Assembly (NCBI RefSeq): GCF_013283665.1
Contig: NZ_JABEKU010000001.1
Location: forward strand, 992,001-1,056,000
DNA length: 64,000 bases
Direction: 5' to 3'
Source: Ensifer sesbaniae
GTDB taxonomy: Bacteria > Pseudomonadota > Alphaproteobacteria > Rhizobiales > Rhizobiaceae
Below the pieces are notes generated by a model, which saw nothing but the letters and a program-made list of their open reading frames with translations, was not told the origin of the DNA and did not search any database. The translations under genes and the position numbers were made by a program. Of this stretch, positions 28,281 to 39,479 are shown piece by piece. The stretch's first letter is position 1. The number at the start of each line of letters is the position of its first letter.

Positions 28281-28315
28281 AAAAAACAAGAAAGGCGACC
28301 CGAGGGCCGCCTTTC
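28281..28315 (-). terminator. rho-independent terminator of groESL
   Basis: Read on the - strand, GAAAGGCG and CGCCTTTC (28290-28297 and 28308-28315 in + coordinates), with an inner CCC/GGG, form a stem followed by TTGTTTTTTATC. It lies downstream of groEL, but about 145 bp beyond the present stop codon because of the inserted duplication. Confidence 0.85.
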
Positions 28316-28323
28316 CGATCCAG

Positions 28324-30140
<1,817 letters not shown>

Positions 30141-30179
30141 TCAAACGGGGGAAGAATTGGGAAGGCGGGTATCGGCCGA

Positions 30180-30476
30180 TCAGCCGATGATGCCCATGAT
30201 GTCGGCTTCCTTCATGATCAGAAGGTCTTCGCCGTTGATCTTGACTTCGGTGCCCGACCACTTGCCGAACAGGACACGGTCGCCAGCCTTGACGTCGAGC
30301 GGAACAACCTTGCCGCTTTCGTCACGAGCACCCGAGCCGACTGCCACGATTTCGCCTTCTTGGGGCTTTTCCTTGGCGGTGTCCGGAATGATGATGCCGC
30401 CCTTGGTCTTCTCTTCAGACTCGACGCGACGAACGACGACGCGGTCGTGCAGCGGGCGGAAATTGGTGCTTGCCAT
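30180..30476 (-). CDS. groES: co-chaperonin GroES (10 kDa)
   Basis: A 98-residue co-chaperonin that caps the GroEL ring. It starts [17 protein letters not shown], has the mobile loop [17 protein letters not shown] (residues ~20-36) that docks on GroEL, and the [14 protein letters not shown] and [15 protein letters not shown] C-terminal blocks ([14 protein letters not shown]). The ATG at 30476 fits the family start. It is the first gene of groES-groEL, preceded by a CIRCE operator and heat-shock-type promoter. Confidence 0.98.
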   Translation of the reverse strand: MASTNFRPLHDRVVVRRVESEEKTKGGIIIPDTAKEKPQEGEIVAVGSGARDESGKVVPLDVKAGDRVLFGKWSGTEVKINGEDLLIMKEADIMGIIG

Positions 30477-30535
30477 TAGTCTAATCCCTCGATCAAATGA
30501 CATTACGGATCGCTGACCGATCCGACGGATGAGTG

Positions 30536-30562
30536 TTAGCACTCTCTTTTGTCGAGTGCCAG
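30536..30562 (-). promoter_or_regulatory. CIRCE operator (HrcA site)
   Basis: Read on the - strand: CTGGCACTC, nine bases, GAGTGCTAA, the usual alphaproteobacterial form of the CIRCE element bound by the HrcA repressor. Eight of nine positions per arm fit an inverted repeat well. It lies 60 bp upstream of the groES start, in the transcribed or promoter-proximal region. Confidence 0.92.
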
Positions 30563-30569
30563 CGACGCC

Positions 30570-30598
30570 GAGATAAGGCTCGGTCTGGAACGAGTCAA
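30570..30598 (-). promoter_or_regulatory. groESL promoter, -35 and -10
   Basis: On the - strand, TTGACT (30593-30598) and TATCTC (30570-30575) are separated by 17 bp, with a leading C giving CTTGACT. This fits a sigma-70 or RpoH-type promoter of alphaproteobacteria, and it sits just upstream of CIRCE as expected. Which sigma factor dominates cannot be decided by eye. Confidence 0.6.
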
Positions 30599-30713
30599 GG
30601 ATTGGCCCTTAGATTTTTTGCCCGGGAAGGGTTCCCTTTTTCCAACGGCGACACTTGTATTCTTGTGCCTTCCTTGCCATGCAAGCCGGAAACCGTGTTT
30701 GCAGGAAGCCAGG

Positions 30714-31562
30714 ATGGCCGCAAGGATCAACAGTTTTCGGGAAATCGCCGGACGCTACGACGTCGTGCTGTGCGATGTCTGGGGTGTTCTTCACAATGGC
30801 GTGCAGGCCTTCGCTTCCGCCTGCGAGGCGTTGGCCGAGGCGCGCGCCGCCGGCCTGACGGTGGTGCTGATCACCAATTCGCCCCGTCCGCATCCGGGTG
30901 TGAAAATCCAGATCCGCGGTCTCGGCGTTCCCGACGAAGCCTATGACCGGATCGTGACCTCGGGTGACGTGACGCGGGCGCTGATCGCCGCCGCCGACAA
31001 GAAGATCTTCTTCATCGGCGCCGAGCGCGACTTGCCGCTGCTCGAAGGTCTCGGAACGCAGATCGTGTCGTCGGAAGACGCTGAGACGGTCGTCTGCGCC
31101 GGCTTCTATGACGACGAGACCGAAACGCCGGAGCATTACCGTGCGACGCTGACGGGCCTCGCCAAGCGCAAGATCCCGTTCATCTGTGCCAATCCCGATC
31201 TCGTCGTCGAGCGCGGCCACAGGCTGATCCCTTGCGCCGGCGCAATCGCCAAGCTCTATGAGGAGTTGGGCGGCGAGGCCCGGATCGCCGGCAAGCCCTA
31301 TATCGCCATCTACCGTGCGGCGCTGACCGAGGCGAAGGCCGTGCGCGGCGCGCTTGACCTGTCGCGCGTGATCGCCATTGGCGACGGCATGCCGACGGAC
31401 GTCAAGGGTGCCCAGGATGCTGGCTTCGATCTGCTCTACATCAGCGCCGGCATCCACGCCCAGGAATACATGAACGAAAGCCGGACCGACGAGGCGAAGC
31501 TCGCCGCCTTCCTGAAGAAGGAGGGCGCCTCGCCGAAGTATTGGATGCCGCGGCTCGCCTGA
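30714..31562 (+). CDS. HAD-superfamily subclass IIA phosphatase (TIGR01459-like)
   Basis: A 282-residue hydrolase of the NagD/phosphoglycolate-phosphatase-like HAD-IIA group. HAD motif 1 is DVVLCDVWGVLHNG (residues ~16-29; the nucleophile is the first Asp of DVWG), motif 2 is LITNSPRP near 54, and motif 4 is VIAIGDGMPTDVKGA near 220. Substrates of this subgroup are not firmly known. The ATG at 30714 has AGGAAG upstream and was chosen over an upstream start that would run through the CIRCE/promoter region. It is divergent from groES and 13 bp upstream of ribF. Confidence 0.88.
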   Translation: MAARINSFREIAGRYDVVLCDVWGVLHNGVQAFASACEALAEARAAGLTVVLITNSPRPHPGVKIQIRGLGVPDEAYDRIVTSGDVTRALIAAADKKIFFIGAERDLPLLEGLGTQIVSSEDAETVVCAGFYDDETETPEHYRATLTGLAKRKIPFICANPDLVVERGHRLIPCAGAIAKLYEELGGEARIAGKPYIAIYRAALTEAKAVRGALDLSRVIAIGDGMPTDVKGAQDAGFDLLYISAGIHAQEYMNESRTDEAKLAAFLKKEGASPKYWMPRLA

Positions 31563-31575
31563 CGGGAAGACGGAG

Positions 31576-32562
31576 ATGACGGTTTTTCATCGCAACGAGA
31601 CCCGTGATCCGCTTCCGGAGCATCTGCGCGGCGGCGTCGTCGCGATCGGTAACTTCGACGGCGTGCACCGCGGTCATCAGTCGGTGCTCAATCGAGCACT
31701 GGAAGAGGCGAAAGCGCGCGGTGTGCCGGCGCTGGTCCTGACCTTCGAGCCGCATCCGCGGACCGTGTTCCGTCCGGAAACCCCGGTCTTCCGGCTGACG
31801 CCGGCGCCGTTGAAGGCCCGTATCCTCGAAGGCATGGGGTTCGGCGCCGTCATCGAATATCCGTTCGATCGCACCTTCTCTCAGCTTTCGGCATCGGATT
31901 TCATTCACCGCATCCTGCTCGAATGGCTGCACGCCTCGCATGTCGTCACCGGCTTCGACTTCCATTTCGGCAAGGGTCGCGAGGGCGGCCCCGCCTTCCT
32001 GATGGCCGCCGGCGGTGACAACGGTTTTGGCGTGACGCTCGTCGATGCCTTCCGCGACGAAAATGCATCAGTCATCTCGTCGAGCTATATCCGCTCGCTG
32101 CTCGGCGAAGGCGATGTCTCGCAGGCTGCCGGCATGCTCGGCTATCGCTACCTCGTCGAGGCGGAAGTGATCGGCGGCAAGAAGCTCGGCCGCGATCTTG
32201 GCTTTCCCACCGCCAATATGCGGCTCGCGCCCGAGGTGGAACTCAGGCCGGGCATCTACGCGGTGCGCTTCCGCCGGGCCGACGGTTCGCTCTATGACGG
32301 TGTCGCAAGCTTCGGGCGCCGCCCGACGGTCGACAGCGATGGCGAGCCCTTGCTCGAAACCTTCGTCTTCGACTTTTCGGGCGATCTCTATGGCGAGATC
32401 TGTACGGTCACCTTCTTCGGCCACCTGCGCGACGAGCTGAAGTTCGACGGGCTCGATCCGCTGGTGGCGCAGATCCGTCAGGACGAGGCCGAGGCGCGCG
32501 CGCTGCTCTCCGGTGTGCAGCCGCTCGGCGACATCGACCGCAGGCTCAACTTCGCCCGATAA
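31576..32562 (+). CDS. ribF: bifunctional riboflavin kinase / FAD synthetase
   Basis: A 328-residue enzyme that makes FMN from riboflavin and FAD from FMN. The N-terminal nucleotidyltransferase part shows GNFDGVHRGHQSVL (residues ~25-38) and VISSSYIRSLLGEGDV near 163; the C-terminal kinase domain shows KKLGRDLGFPTANM (~200-214) and ETFVFDFSGDLYG. It follows the HAD gene closely and precedes ileS by 240 bp, the same rhizobial order as HAD-ribF-ileS. Confidence 0.96.
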   Translation: MTVFHRNETRDPLPEHLRGGVVAIGNFDGVHRGHQSVLNRALEEAKARGVPALVLTFEPHPRTVFRPETPVFRLTPAPLKARILEGMGFGAVIEYPFDRTFSQLSASDFIHRILLEWLHASHVVTGFDFHFGKGREGGPAFLMAAGGDNGFGVTLVDAFRDENASVISSSYIRSLLGEGDVSQAAGMLGYRYLVEAEVIGGKKLGRDLGFPTANMRLAPEVELRPGIYAVRFRRADGSLYDGVASFGRRPTVDSDGEPLLETFVFDFSGDLYGEICTVTFFGHLRDELKFDGLDPLVAQIRQDEAEARALLSGVQPLGDIDRRLNFAR

Positions 32563-32803
32563 ATTTCGGCATTGGTGTCGTGGCGGACCTTTTCAAAAGG
32601 CGGAAAACGCCTTAAACAACCGGCCACTATGACCCGGCACCGTCGATTGATCATCGATCAGCGAATTATTGGCCCGGCCTTCCGCGCGCTTTAGTCAGCC
32701 GGAAGGTCCGGGATTTCGGCGTTTCCGACGCCCCAGTCATCTCTCGATACCGAGCCCATTGCGTATGCGCGACCCTTCGCGCGAAGAAGCGATTGCAAAG
32801 ACC

Positions 32804-35713
32804 ATGACCGACACCGCTGAAAAGATCGACTATTCCTCGACCCTCTACCTGCCGCAGACGGAGTTCCCGATGCGCGCTGGCCTGCCGCAGAAGGAGCCGG
32901 AAACGGTGGCCCGCTGGCAGAAGATGGGCCTCTACAAGAAGCTGCGCGCCTCGGCCGCCGGCCGCGACAAGTTCGTGCTGCACGACGGCCCTCCCTATGC
33001 CAACGGCAACATCCATATCGGCCACGCACTCAACAAGATCCTCAAGGACGTCATCAACCGCTCGTTCCAGATGCGCGGCTTCGACGCCAACTACGTGCCC
33101 GGCTGGGACTGCCACGGTCTGCCGATCGAGTGGAAGATCGAAGAGAAGTACCGCGAGAAGGGCCAGAACAAGGACGAGGTCCCGGTCAACGAGTTCCGCA
33201 AGGAATGCCGTGACTTCGCCTCCGGTTGGATCCAGGTCCAGGCCGAGGAGTTCAAGCGCCTCGGCATCGAGGGCGACTTCGACAATCCCTACACGACGAT
33301 GAACTTCCACGCCGAAGCGCGCATCGCCGGCGAACTGATGAAGATCGCCAAGCTCGGCCAGCTCTATCGCGGCTCGAAGCCGGTCATGTGGTCGGTCGTC
33401 GAGCGCACCGCGCTTGCCGAAGCCGAAGTCGAATATGCCGATGTCGAAAGCGACATGATCTGGGTGAAGTTCCCGGTCACCGAAGGTCCGGACGCGCTCT
33501 CCGGCGCCTTCGTCGTGATCTGGACGACCACGCCCTGGACCATCCCGGGCAACCGCGCCATTGCCTATTCCTCGCGCTACGCCTACGGCCTCTATGAAGT
33601 CGCGACCGCCGAGAACGACTTCGGCCCACAGCCGGGCGAGAAGCTGATCTTCGCCAAGCGCCTTGCGGACGAATCCGCGGCCAAGGCGAAGCTCACCTTC
33701 AATTTCGTTCGCGATCTCGAAGCCGATGAACTGTCGTCCGTGACCTGCGCCCATCCGCTGCATGGTCTCGGCGGCGGCTACGCCTTCAAGGTGCCGCTGC
33801 TCGACGGCGACCACGTCACCGACGATGCCGGCACCGGTTTCGTGCACACGGCCCCGGGCCACGGCCGCGAGGACTTTGACGCCTGGATGGACAGCGCCCG
33901 TGCGCTCGAAGCCCGCGGCATTTCCTCGGCGATCCCGTTCACGGTCGACGACGCCGGCTACTTCACCGCGGACGCCCATGGCTTCGGCCCCGACGCCGAA
34001 GGCGGCGCCGGCCGCGTCATCGACGACAAGGGCAAGAAGGGCGACGCCAACGATCGCGTCATCAAGGCGCTGATCGCCCGTCACGCGCTGTTCGCGCGCG
34101 GTCGTCTGAAGCACTCCTATCCGCATTCCTGGCGTTCGAAGAAGCCGGTTATTTTCCGCAACACGCCGCAATGGTTCGTCTACATGGACAAGGCGTTCGG
34201 CGATGGCACGACGCTGCGCTCGCGTGCGCTCTCGGCGATCGACGATACCCGTTTCGTTCCCGGCGCCGGCCAGAACCGCCTGCGCGCGATGATCGAGGGA
34301 CGCCCGGACTGGGTTCTCTCGCGCCAGCGCGCCTGGGGCGTGCCGATCGCGATCTTCGCTGACGACCAGGGCGAGATCCTGATCGACGAGGCCGTCAACG
34401 CCCGCATCCTCGAAGCCTTCGAGAAGGAAGGTGCCGATGCCTGGTTTGCCGAGGGCGCCAAGGACCGCTTCCTGGGCAAGGATCACGACCACGCCAAGTG
34501 GCACCAGGTCATGGACATCCTCGACGTGTGGTTCGATTCCGGTTCGACCCATACCTTCACGCTCGAAGACCGCCCGGACCTGAAGTGGCCGGCCGACGTC
34601 TATCTCGAAGGGTCGGACCAGCATCGCGGCTGGTTCCATTCCTCGCTGCTCGAGGCCTGTGCGACGCGCGGCCGCGCGCCCTACAACGCCGTCGTCACCC
34701 ATGGTTTCACCATGGATGAGAAGGGCGAGAAGATGTCGAAGTCCAAGGGCAACACCGTCACGCCGCAGGAGGTGATGAAGGATGCCGGCGCCGACATCCT
34801 GCGCTTGTGGGTGATGACGACGGACTATTGGGAAGATCAGCGTCTCGGCAAGACGATCATCCAGACCAACATCGACGCCTATCGCAAGCTGCGCAACACG
34901 ATCCGCTGGATGCTCGGCACGCTCGCCCACGACAAGGGCGAGGAGATCGCCTATGCCGAAATGCCGGAACTCGAAAGGTTGATGCTACATCGCCTGGCGG
35001 AGCTCGATCAGCTCGTGCGCGAAGGCTACGATGCTTTCGACTTCAAGAAGATCGCTCGCGCGCTGATCGATTTCTCGAACGTCGAACTCTCGGCCTTCTA
35101 CTTCGACGTTCGCAAGGACGCGCTCTATTGCGACGCGCCGTCGAGCCTGCGTCGTCGGTCGGCGCTCGCGGTCATCCGCAAGCTCTTCGACTGCCTCGTG
35201 CTGTGGCTGGCGCCGATGCTGCCCTTCACCACGGAAGAAGCCTGGCTGTCGCGCAAGCCCGATGCGGTTTCGGTGCACCTCGAACAGTTCCCGGCGATCC
35301 CGGCGGAATGGAAGAACGATGCGCTCGAAGCCAAGTGGGACAAGATCCGTGCGGTCCGCACCGTCGTCACCGGCGCGCTCGAGATCGAGCGCAAGGACAA
35401 GCGCATCGGTTCGTCGCTGGAAGCGGCACCGGTCGTCCACGTCGCCGATCCGGAGCTTTTGAAGGCGCTGGAAGGTCAGGACTTCGCCGAGATCTGCATC
35501 ACCTCGGCCATCGTGATCGAAGCCACCGAAGGCCCTGCGGATGCATTCCGCCTCGCCGACGTGGCCAAGGTGAGCGTCGTGCCGAAGCTCGCCGAAGGTC
35601 AGAAATGCGCCCGTTCCTGGCGGATCACGACCGATGTCGGTTCCGACCCGCTCTACCCGGACGTGTCGGCCCGTGACGCCGCGGCCCTGCGTGAACTTGG
35701 TTTCAAGGCTTAA
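32804..35713 (+). CDS. ileS: isoleucyl-tRNA synthetase
   Basis: A 969-residue class I synthetase that charges tRNA-Ile. It has the HIGH motif in [13 protein letters not shown] (residues ~66-79), the editing (CP1) domain with [16 protein letters not shown] and [23 protein letters not shown] stretches, KMSKSKGNT near residue 643, and a C-terminal anticodon-binding domain. The C-terminal zinc-ribbon cysteines are mostly absent (KCARSW keeps one). The start [19 protein letters not shown] fits the family; ATG 32765 would add 13 residues. No T-box or other leader is visible upstream. Confidence 0.96.
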   Translation: MTDTAEKIDYSSTLYLPQTEFPMRAGLPQKEPETVARWQKMGLYKKLRASAAGRDKFVLHDGPPYANGNIHIGHALNKILKDVINRSFQMRGFDANYVPGWDCHGLPIEWKIEEKYREKGQNKDEVPVNEFRKECRDFASGWIQVQAEEFKRLGIEGDFDNPYTTMNFHAEARIAGELMKIAKLGQLYRGSKPVMWSVVERTALAEAEVEYADVESDMIWVKFPVTEGPDALSGAFVVIWTTTPWTIPGNRAIAYSSRYAYGLYEVATAENDFGPQPGEKLIFAKRLADESAAKAKLTFNFVRDLEADELSSVTCAHPLHGLGGGYAFKVPLLDGDHVTDDAGTGFVHTAPGHGREDFDAWMDSARALEARGISSAIPFTVDDAGYFTADAHGFGPDAEGGAGRVIDDKGKKGDANDRVIKALIARHALFARGRLKHSYPHSWRSKKPVIFRNTPQWFVYMDKAFGDGTTLRSRALSAIDDTRFVPGAGQNRLRAMIEGRPDWVLSRQRAWGVPIAIFADDQGEILIDEAVNARILEAFEKEGADAWFAEGAKDRFLGKDHDHAKWHQVMDILDVWFDSGSTHTFTLEDRPDLKWPADVYLEGSDQHRGWFHSSLLEACATRGRAPYNAVVTHGFTMDEKGEKMSKSKGNTVTPQEVMKDAGADILRLWVMTTDYWEDQRLGKTIIQTNIDAYRKLRNTIRWMLGTLAHDKGEEIAYAEMPELERLMLHRLAELDQLVREGYDAFDFKKIARALIDFSNVELSAFYFDVRKDALYCDAPSSLRRRSALAVIRKLFDCLVLWLAPMLPFTTEEAWLSRKPDAVSVHLEQFPAIPAEWKNDALEAKWDKIRAVRTVVTGALEIERKDKRIGSSLEAAPVVHVADPELLKALEGQDFAEICITSAIVIEATEGPADAFRLADVAKVSVVPKLAEGQKCARSWRITTDVGSDPLYPDVSARDAAALRELGFKA

Positions 35714-35720
35714 CGCATTG

Positions 35721-35758
35721 TTACCGGATGAATTGCACTCGTTGCGTTCATCCGGTAA
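35721..35758. repeat. perfect 12-bp inverted repeat after ileS
   Basis: TTACCGGATGAA at 35721-35732 and TTCATCCGGTAA at 35747-35758 with a 14-nt loop, starting 8 bp after the ileS stop. There is no T-run on either side, so it is not a classic terminator. It may stabilise the ileS mRNA 3' end, act as a weak stop, or be an operator for the lipoprotein gene. Confidence 0.6.
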
Positions 35759-35840
35759 AACCTGCCCGAAATTTGGCGGATTTCTCCGCCATGGGCGCTT
35801 GAGTGGCCGCGCGGACCGGTGGCCGGCTGGAAGGAATCTC

Positions 35841-36461
35841 ATGGAAATGACGCGAGAGTTGCGAGTGTTTGCCAGCGTGGCCGCCATTTTGACGAGCGGC
35901 CTCGTGCTTTCGGGCTGCATCGGCGGCCCCACCTACGGCACGGACAAGACCGCTGGCGAACAACTCATGGACGACCTCGGCAGCGTCGCCAGCTTCGGCC
36001 CGCCGAAGCGTGATCCGGTCAAGTATCAGCCGCGCCCAGGTCTCGTTCTGCCGCCGTCGGCGCAGCAGACCGCTCTCGTCGAGCCGCAGAAGTCTCTCGC
36101 CAGCCGTGAGGCCAACCCGGAATGGGTCGAGTCTCCGGAGGAAGTTCGCAATCGTCTGCGCGAAGAAGCCGACGCGAACAAGAACAACCCGAACTACGTT
36201 TCGCCGCTCGCCAAGGCCAGCGCCAACGGCCGCCGGCTCTCGGCCAAGGAGCAGCAGGAGGCCTATCGTGAGGCGCGCAAGATCGAGATGGGCGCCTATT
36301 CCGACAAGCGCCGTTTCCTGAGCGATCCGCCGCTAGAATACCGCCGCCTGCCGGAGGGCACCGAGACCGATCTCGGCGAGCCGGAGAAGGACAAGGAGCG
36401 CCGCCGCAAGAAGGAGGCGCAGATCAAGAATTCTGGTACCAAGTGGTACTGGCCCTTCTAA
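35841..36461 (+). CDS. putative lipoprotein
   Basis: A 206-residue protein with a lipoprotein signal: charged start MEMTRELR, hydrophobic stretch VFASVAAILTSGLVL, lipobox LSGC with Cys26. The mature part is charged and Pro/Arg/Lys rich, with SREANPEWVESPEEVRNRL and an alternating charged C-terminus (EKDKERRRKKEAQ) ending KWYWPF. It resembles conserved small lipoproteins of rhizobia but I do not recognise a functional family. GGAAGGAA lies upstream. It is 14 bp upstream of the GNAT gene. Confidence 0.75.
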   Translation: MEMTRELRVFASVAAILTSGLVLSGCIGGPTYGTDKTAGEQLMDDLGSVASFGPPKRDPVKYQPRPGLVLPPSAQQTALVEPQKSLASREANPEWVESPEEVRNRLREEADANKNNPNYVSPLAKASANGRRLSAKEQQEAYREARKIEMGAYSDKRRFLSDPPLEYRRLPEGTETDLGEPEKDKERRRKKEAQIKNSGTKWYWPF

Positions 36462-36475
36462 GCTGCGCATAAGCC

Positions 36476-36955
36476 ATGACGATCACCATTCGCGATGCTC
36501 GCCCGGAAGACGCGGAGACCATCCTGCGCTTCATCACCGAACTTGCCGTCTACGAGAAGGAGCCTGACGCCGTCGAGGCGACAGTCGAGATGCTGCAGGC
36601 CTCGCTCTTCGGCCCGGGCGCCATCACCCGTGCCGTGATCTGCGAGAAGGACGGCAAGCCCGCAGGCTTCGCCATGTGGTTCTACAATTACTCGACCTGG
36701 CAGGCGCGCAAGGGCCTCTACCTCGAGGACCTCTACGTCACGCCGGATTGCCGCGGCTCGGGTGCCGGCAAGATGCTGCTGAAGCACCTCGCGAAAATTG
36801 CCGTCGAGGAAGGCTGCGGCCGCTTCGAATGGAGCGTGCTCGACTGGAACGAGCCGGCGATCCGGGTCTACGAATCGGTTGGCGCCGAGCCGATGTCCGA
36901 ATGGACGCGTTACCGGCTGGCCGGCGCGGCCCTCGAAAGCTTCGCGGCCGACTGA
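36476..36955 (+). CDS. GNAT-family N-acetyltransferase (diamine acetyltransferase-like)
   Basis: A 159-residue GNAT protein. The acetyl-CoA site is visible as YLEDLYVTPDCRGSGAGKMLL (residues ~81-101, Q/RxxGxG/A pattern as CRGSGAG), then FEWSVLDWNEPAIRVYESVGA near 121-141. The WFYNYSTWQARKGLYLEDLYV run resembles spermidine/spermine (diamine) N-acetyltransferases, so small amines are a plausible substrate. No strong RBS; it may be translated together with the lipoprotein gene just upstream. Confidence 0.88.
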   Translation: MTITIRDARPEDAETILRFITELAVYEKEPDAVEATVEMLQASLFGPGAITRAVICEKDGKPAGFAMWFYNYSTWQARKGLYLEDLYVTPDCRGSGAGKMLLKHLAKIAVEEGCGRFEWSVLDWNEPAIRVYESVGAEPMSEWTRYRLAGAALESFAAD

Positions 36956-37006
36956 GGCGATTTCAAAAAAACTGAAAACGCGAACTCGTGAGAGCCCGGA
37001 CTGGTC

Positions 37007-37456
37007 TCACCGCTTGCCGGCGAAGAAGTCCCTGAGGATCTCGGCAGCCTGGCGCTCGGCGAGGCCCGAATAGACGTCAGGCACGTGATGGCAGGTGGGC
37101 GAACCGAAGAAGCGCACGCCGCTGTCGACCGCGCCGCCCTTCGGGTCGTCCGCGCCGTAGTAGAGGCGGCGGATGCGGGCGAACGAAATCGCCGCGGCGC
37201 ACATGGTGCAGGGTTCGAGGGTGACGTAGAGATCGGCGCCCGTCAGCCGCTCGTCCTTGAGCACTGCTGCGGCCTCGCGGATGGCGACGATCTCTGCATG
37301 TGCGGTCACGTCGTTGAATTCGCGGGTGCGATTGCCGGCGCGGGAGATGATCTGACCATCGAAAACGACCACGGCGCCGATCGGCACCTCGCCGCGCTCC
37401 GCCGCCTTCCTGGCCTCCTCAAGGGCCGCATCCATGAAGCGTGTCGTATCAGTCAT
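37007..37456 (-). CDS. tadA: tRNA-adenosine(34) deaminase
   Basis: A 149-residue zinc deaminase that converts A34 to inosine in tRNA-Arg(ACG). It shows the catalytic HAEIVAIREA (residues ~52-61; His and Glu) and the zinc pair PCTMC near 82-86, followed by RIRRLYYGADDPKGGA, as in TadA rather than free-nucleoside deaminases. It is divergent from rluB with a 73-bp gap and convergent with the GNAT gene. Confidence 0.95.
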   Translation of the reverse strand: MTDTTRFMDAALEEARKAAERGEVPIGAVVVFDGQIISRAGNRTREFNDVTAHAEIVAIREAAAVLKDERLTGADLYVTLEPCTMCAAAISFARIRRLYYGADDPKGGAVDSGVRFFGSPTCHHVPDVYSGLAERQAAEILRDFFAGKR

Positions 37457-37529
37457 CGCTCAAACAATAATTTCTCTTAACCCACGGGCCGCGACCTGAT
37501 AGGACAGCCGCAAAAGGCAGGCAACACAA

Positions 37530-39473
37530 ATGACATCCAAAGACAAGCCCACGCGGCCTGGCGGCAAGTCCGCCGGCCGGGACAAGAAACCGCATTTCGC
37601 CGACAAGAAGGCTGGAGCACCGAAAAAGGTTGCCGGCTCGAAGACGTTTGGCGCCAAGACCTCCGGGCCGAAGGCTTCCGGCGCCAAGTCTGGCGCTTCG
37701 CGTCCGGCCAGGGAGCGCCCGAACGCGGCTGCTCCAGGTATCGACGAACCGCAGCGCATCTCCAAGATCCTGGCACGTGCCGGTGTCGCCTCGCGCCGCG
37801 ATGTCGAGCGCATGATCATGGAAGGTCGCATCAAGCTCAACGGCGTCATTCTCGACACGCCGGTCGTCAACGCGACGCTTGCCGATGCGATCGAAGTCGA
37901 TGGCCAGCCGATCCGCGGCATCGAGCGCACCCGCCTCTGGCTCTATCACAAGCCGGCCGGCCTGGTGACCACCAATGCCGATCCGGAAGGACGCCCGACC
38001 GTATTCGACAACCTGCCCGACGAGCTGCCGCGCGTCCTGTCGATCGGCCGCCTCGACATCAACACCGAAGGCCTGTTGCTCTTGACCAACGACGGTGGTC
38101 TGGCCCGCGTGCTCGAGCTGCCTTCGACGGGATGGCTGCGCCGCTATCGCGTGCGCGCCCACGGCGACGTCGATCAGGCGGCGCTTGACCGGTTGAAGGA
38201 CGGCATCGCCGTCGACGGTGTGCTCTACGGCGCGATCGAGGCGACGCTGGACCGGGTCCAGGGTTCGAACGTCTGGATCACAATGGGGCTGCGCGAGGGC
38301 AAGAACCGCGAAATCAAGAACGTGCTTGGCGCACTCGGTCTCGACGTCAACCGCCTCATCCGCATTTCCTATGGCCCCTTCCAGCTCGGCGAATTGCCGG
38401 AGGGACATGTCCAGGAAATCCGTGGCCGCACGTTGCGTGACCAGCTTGGACCGCGCCTGATCGAGGATGCCAAGGCGAATTTCGACGCGCCGCTCTACAA
38501 CGACCAGGCGGCCACGACCGCGCGGGACCTGCACGAAGAGGACGAACCCGAGCAGCGCAAGAGCAGCCGTTGGGAAAAACCGGAGGACAAGCGCGAACGT
38601 GCTCTGGCACGGCTCGACACGCGCCGCGACGATCGCCGTGACGGCAAGCGTGGCGGCCGTGATCGTGACGACCGTGACAGCAAGTTCGAAGATCGGCCGA
38701 AACGTGCGCCGGCTACGCGTGCGCGCACCGCCAATGTCTGGATGGCGCCTGGCGCCCGTCCGCTGGCCGAGAAGAAGCCGAAATCCGTTGACGGCGAAGC
38801 CACCGAGAAGCCCGTCCGTCGCGAGCGTCCGGAAGGCGCGCCGAAGACCAAGCGCTATGGCCGCAACAAGGACGGACTGGCAACGAAGACAACGAGCAAA
38901 TTCGATCCCGACCGCAAGGGCGGCGCCAGGGATTTTGCACGCGCCGACAAGCCGGCCCGCCCATTCGTCAAGAGCCGCGACGAGGACGGCGAGTGGATCA
39001 GCGCCGCAGAACCGGTTCGTCATCGCGATGAGGGCAGGGATGGCGGCTTCGGTCGCCGCCGTTCGGTCGAAGGCGGCGAGCGCAATTCGCGCGATCACGG
39101 CGATCGCCCGCCGCGCCGCGAGGGTGGTGATCGGCCGCGCGGCGACCGTCCGGCCAGAGCCGAAGGTGGTGAGCGCAGCCGCTTCGACAAGCCGCGCTCG
39201 CCGCGTGGCGACCGTCCGGCCCGGGCAGAAGGTGGTGAACGCGTTCGTTCCGACCGGCCGCGCGCACCGCGTGCCGAGGGCGATCGTCCCTTCGGCGACA
39301 AGCCGCGTGGAAAGCCGTTTGGGGGAAAACCCTCCGGTGGTAAGCCGGCAGGTGGCAAGTCCTTCGGCGCACGGTCTGGCGCACCCCGCGGCGGCAAGCC
39401 TGGGGGCAAGCCCGGCGGTCGGCCTGGTGGCGCCCGTCCTGGCGGTGGCAAGCCGCGCGGCAAGGGGAACTAA
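37530..39473 (+). CDS. rluB: 23S rRNA pseudouridine synthase with long disordered tail (RluB-like)
   Basis: A 647-residue protein. Residues ~1-70 are a basic, low-complexity lead. An S4 RNA-binding domain follows (QRISKILARAGVASRRDVER), then the pseudouridine synthase core with the catalytic Asp in GRLDINTEGLLLLTNDG near 173-189. From about residue 320 to the end is a long Arg/Gly/Asp/Pro-rich region with repeats such as GDRPARAEGGER and GGKPGGKPGGRPGG. E. coli RluB has a much shorter tail. The enzyme acts on 23S rRNA helix 93-type sites; the tail probably binds RNA or drives phase behaviour, which is inference. It is followed closely by rsmD. Confidence 0.92.
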   Translation: MTSKDKPTRPGGKSAGRDKKPHFADKKAGAPKKVAGSKTFGAKTSGPKASGAKSGASRPARERPNAAAPGIDEPQRISKILARAGVASRRDVERMIMEGRIKLNGVILDTPVVNATLADAIEVDGQPIRGIERTRLWLYHKPAGLVTTNADPEGRPTVFDNLPDELPRVLSIGRLDINTEGLLLLTNDGGLARVLELPSTGWLRRYRVRAHGDVDQAALDRLKDGIAVDGVLYGAIEATLDRVQGSNVWITMGLREGKNREIKNVLGALGLDVNRLIRISYGPFQLGELPEGHVQEIRGRTLRDQLGPRLIEDAKANFDAPLYNDQAATTARDLHEEDEPEQRKSSRWEKPEDKRERALARLDTRRDDRRDGKRGGRDRDDRDSKFEDRPKRAPATRARTANVWMAPGARPLAEKKPKSVDGEATEKPVRRERPEGAPKTKRYGRNKDGLATKTTSKFDPDRKGGARDFARADKPARPFVKSRDEDGEWISAAEPVRHRDEGRDGGFGRRRSVEGGERNSRDHGDRPPRREGGDRPRGDRPARAEGGERSRFDKPRSPRGDRPARAEGGERVRSDRPRAPRAEGDRPFGDKPRGKPFGGKPSGGKPAGGKSFGARSGAPRGGKPGGKPGGRPGGARPGGGKPRGKGN

Positions 39474-39479
39474 CGGGTC

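Noticed and set aside
32597..32613. AAGGCG-GAAAA-CGCCTT hairpin after ribF
   Set aside because: Short stem with no T-run; not convincing as a terminator.
32666..34930. 754-codon open frame on the - strand opposite ileS
   Set aside because: It mirrors the ileS codon frame; HIGH and KMSKS on the + strand identify the real gene.
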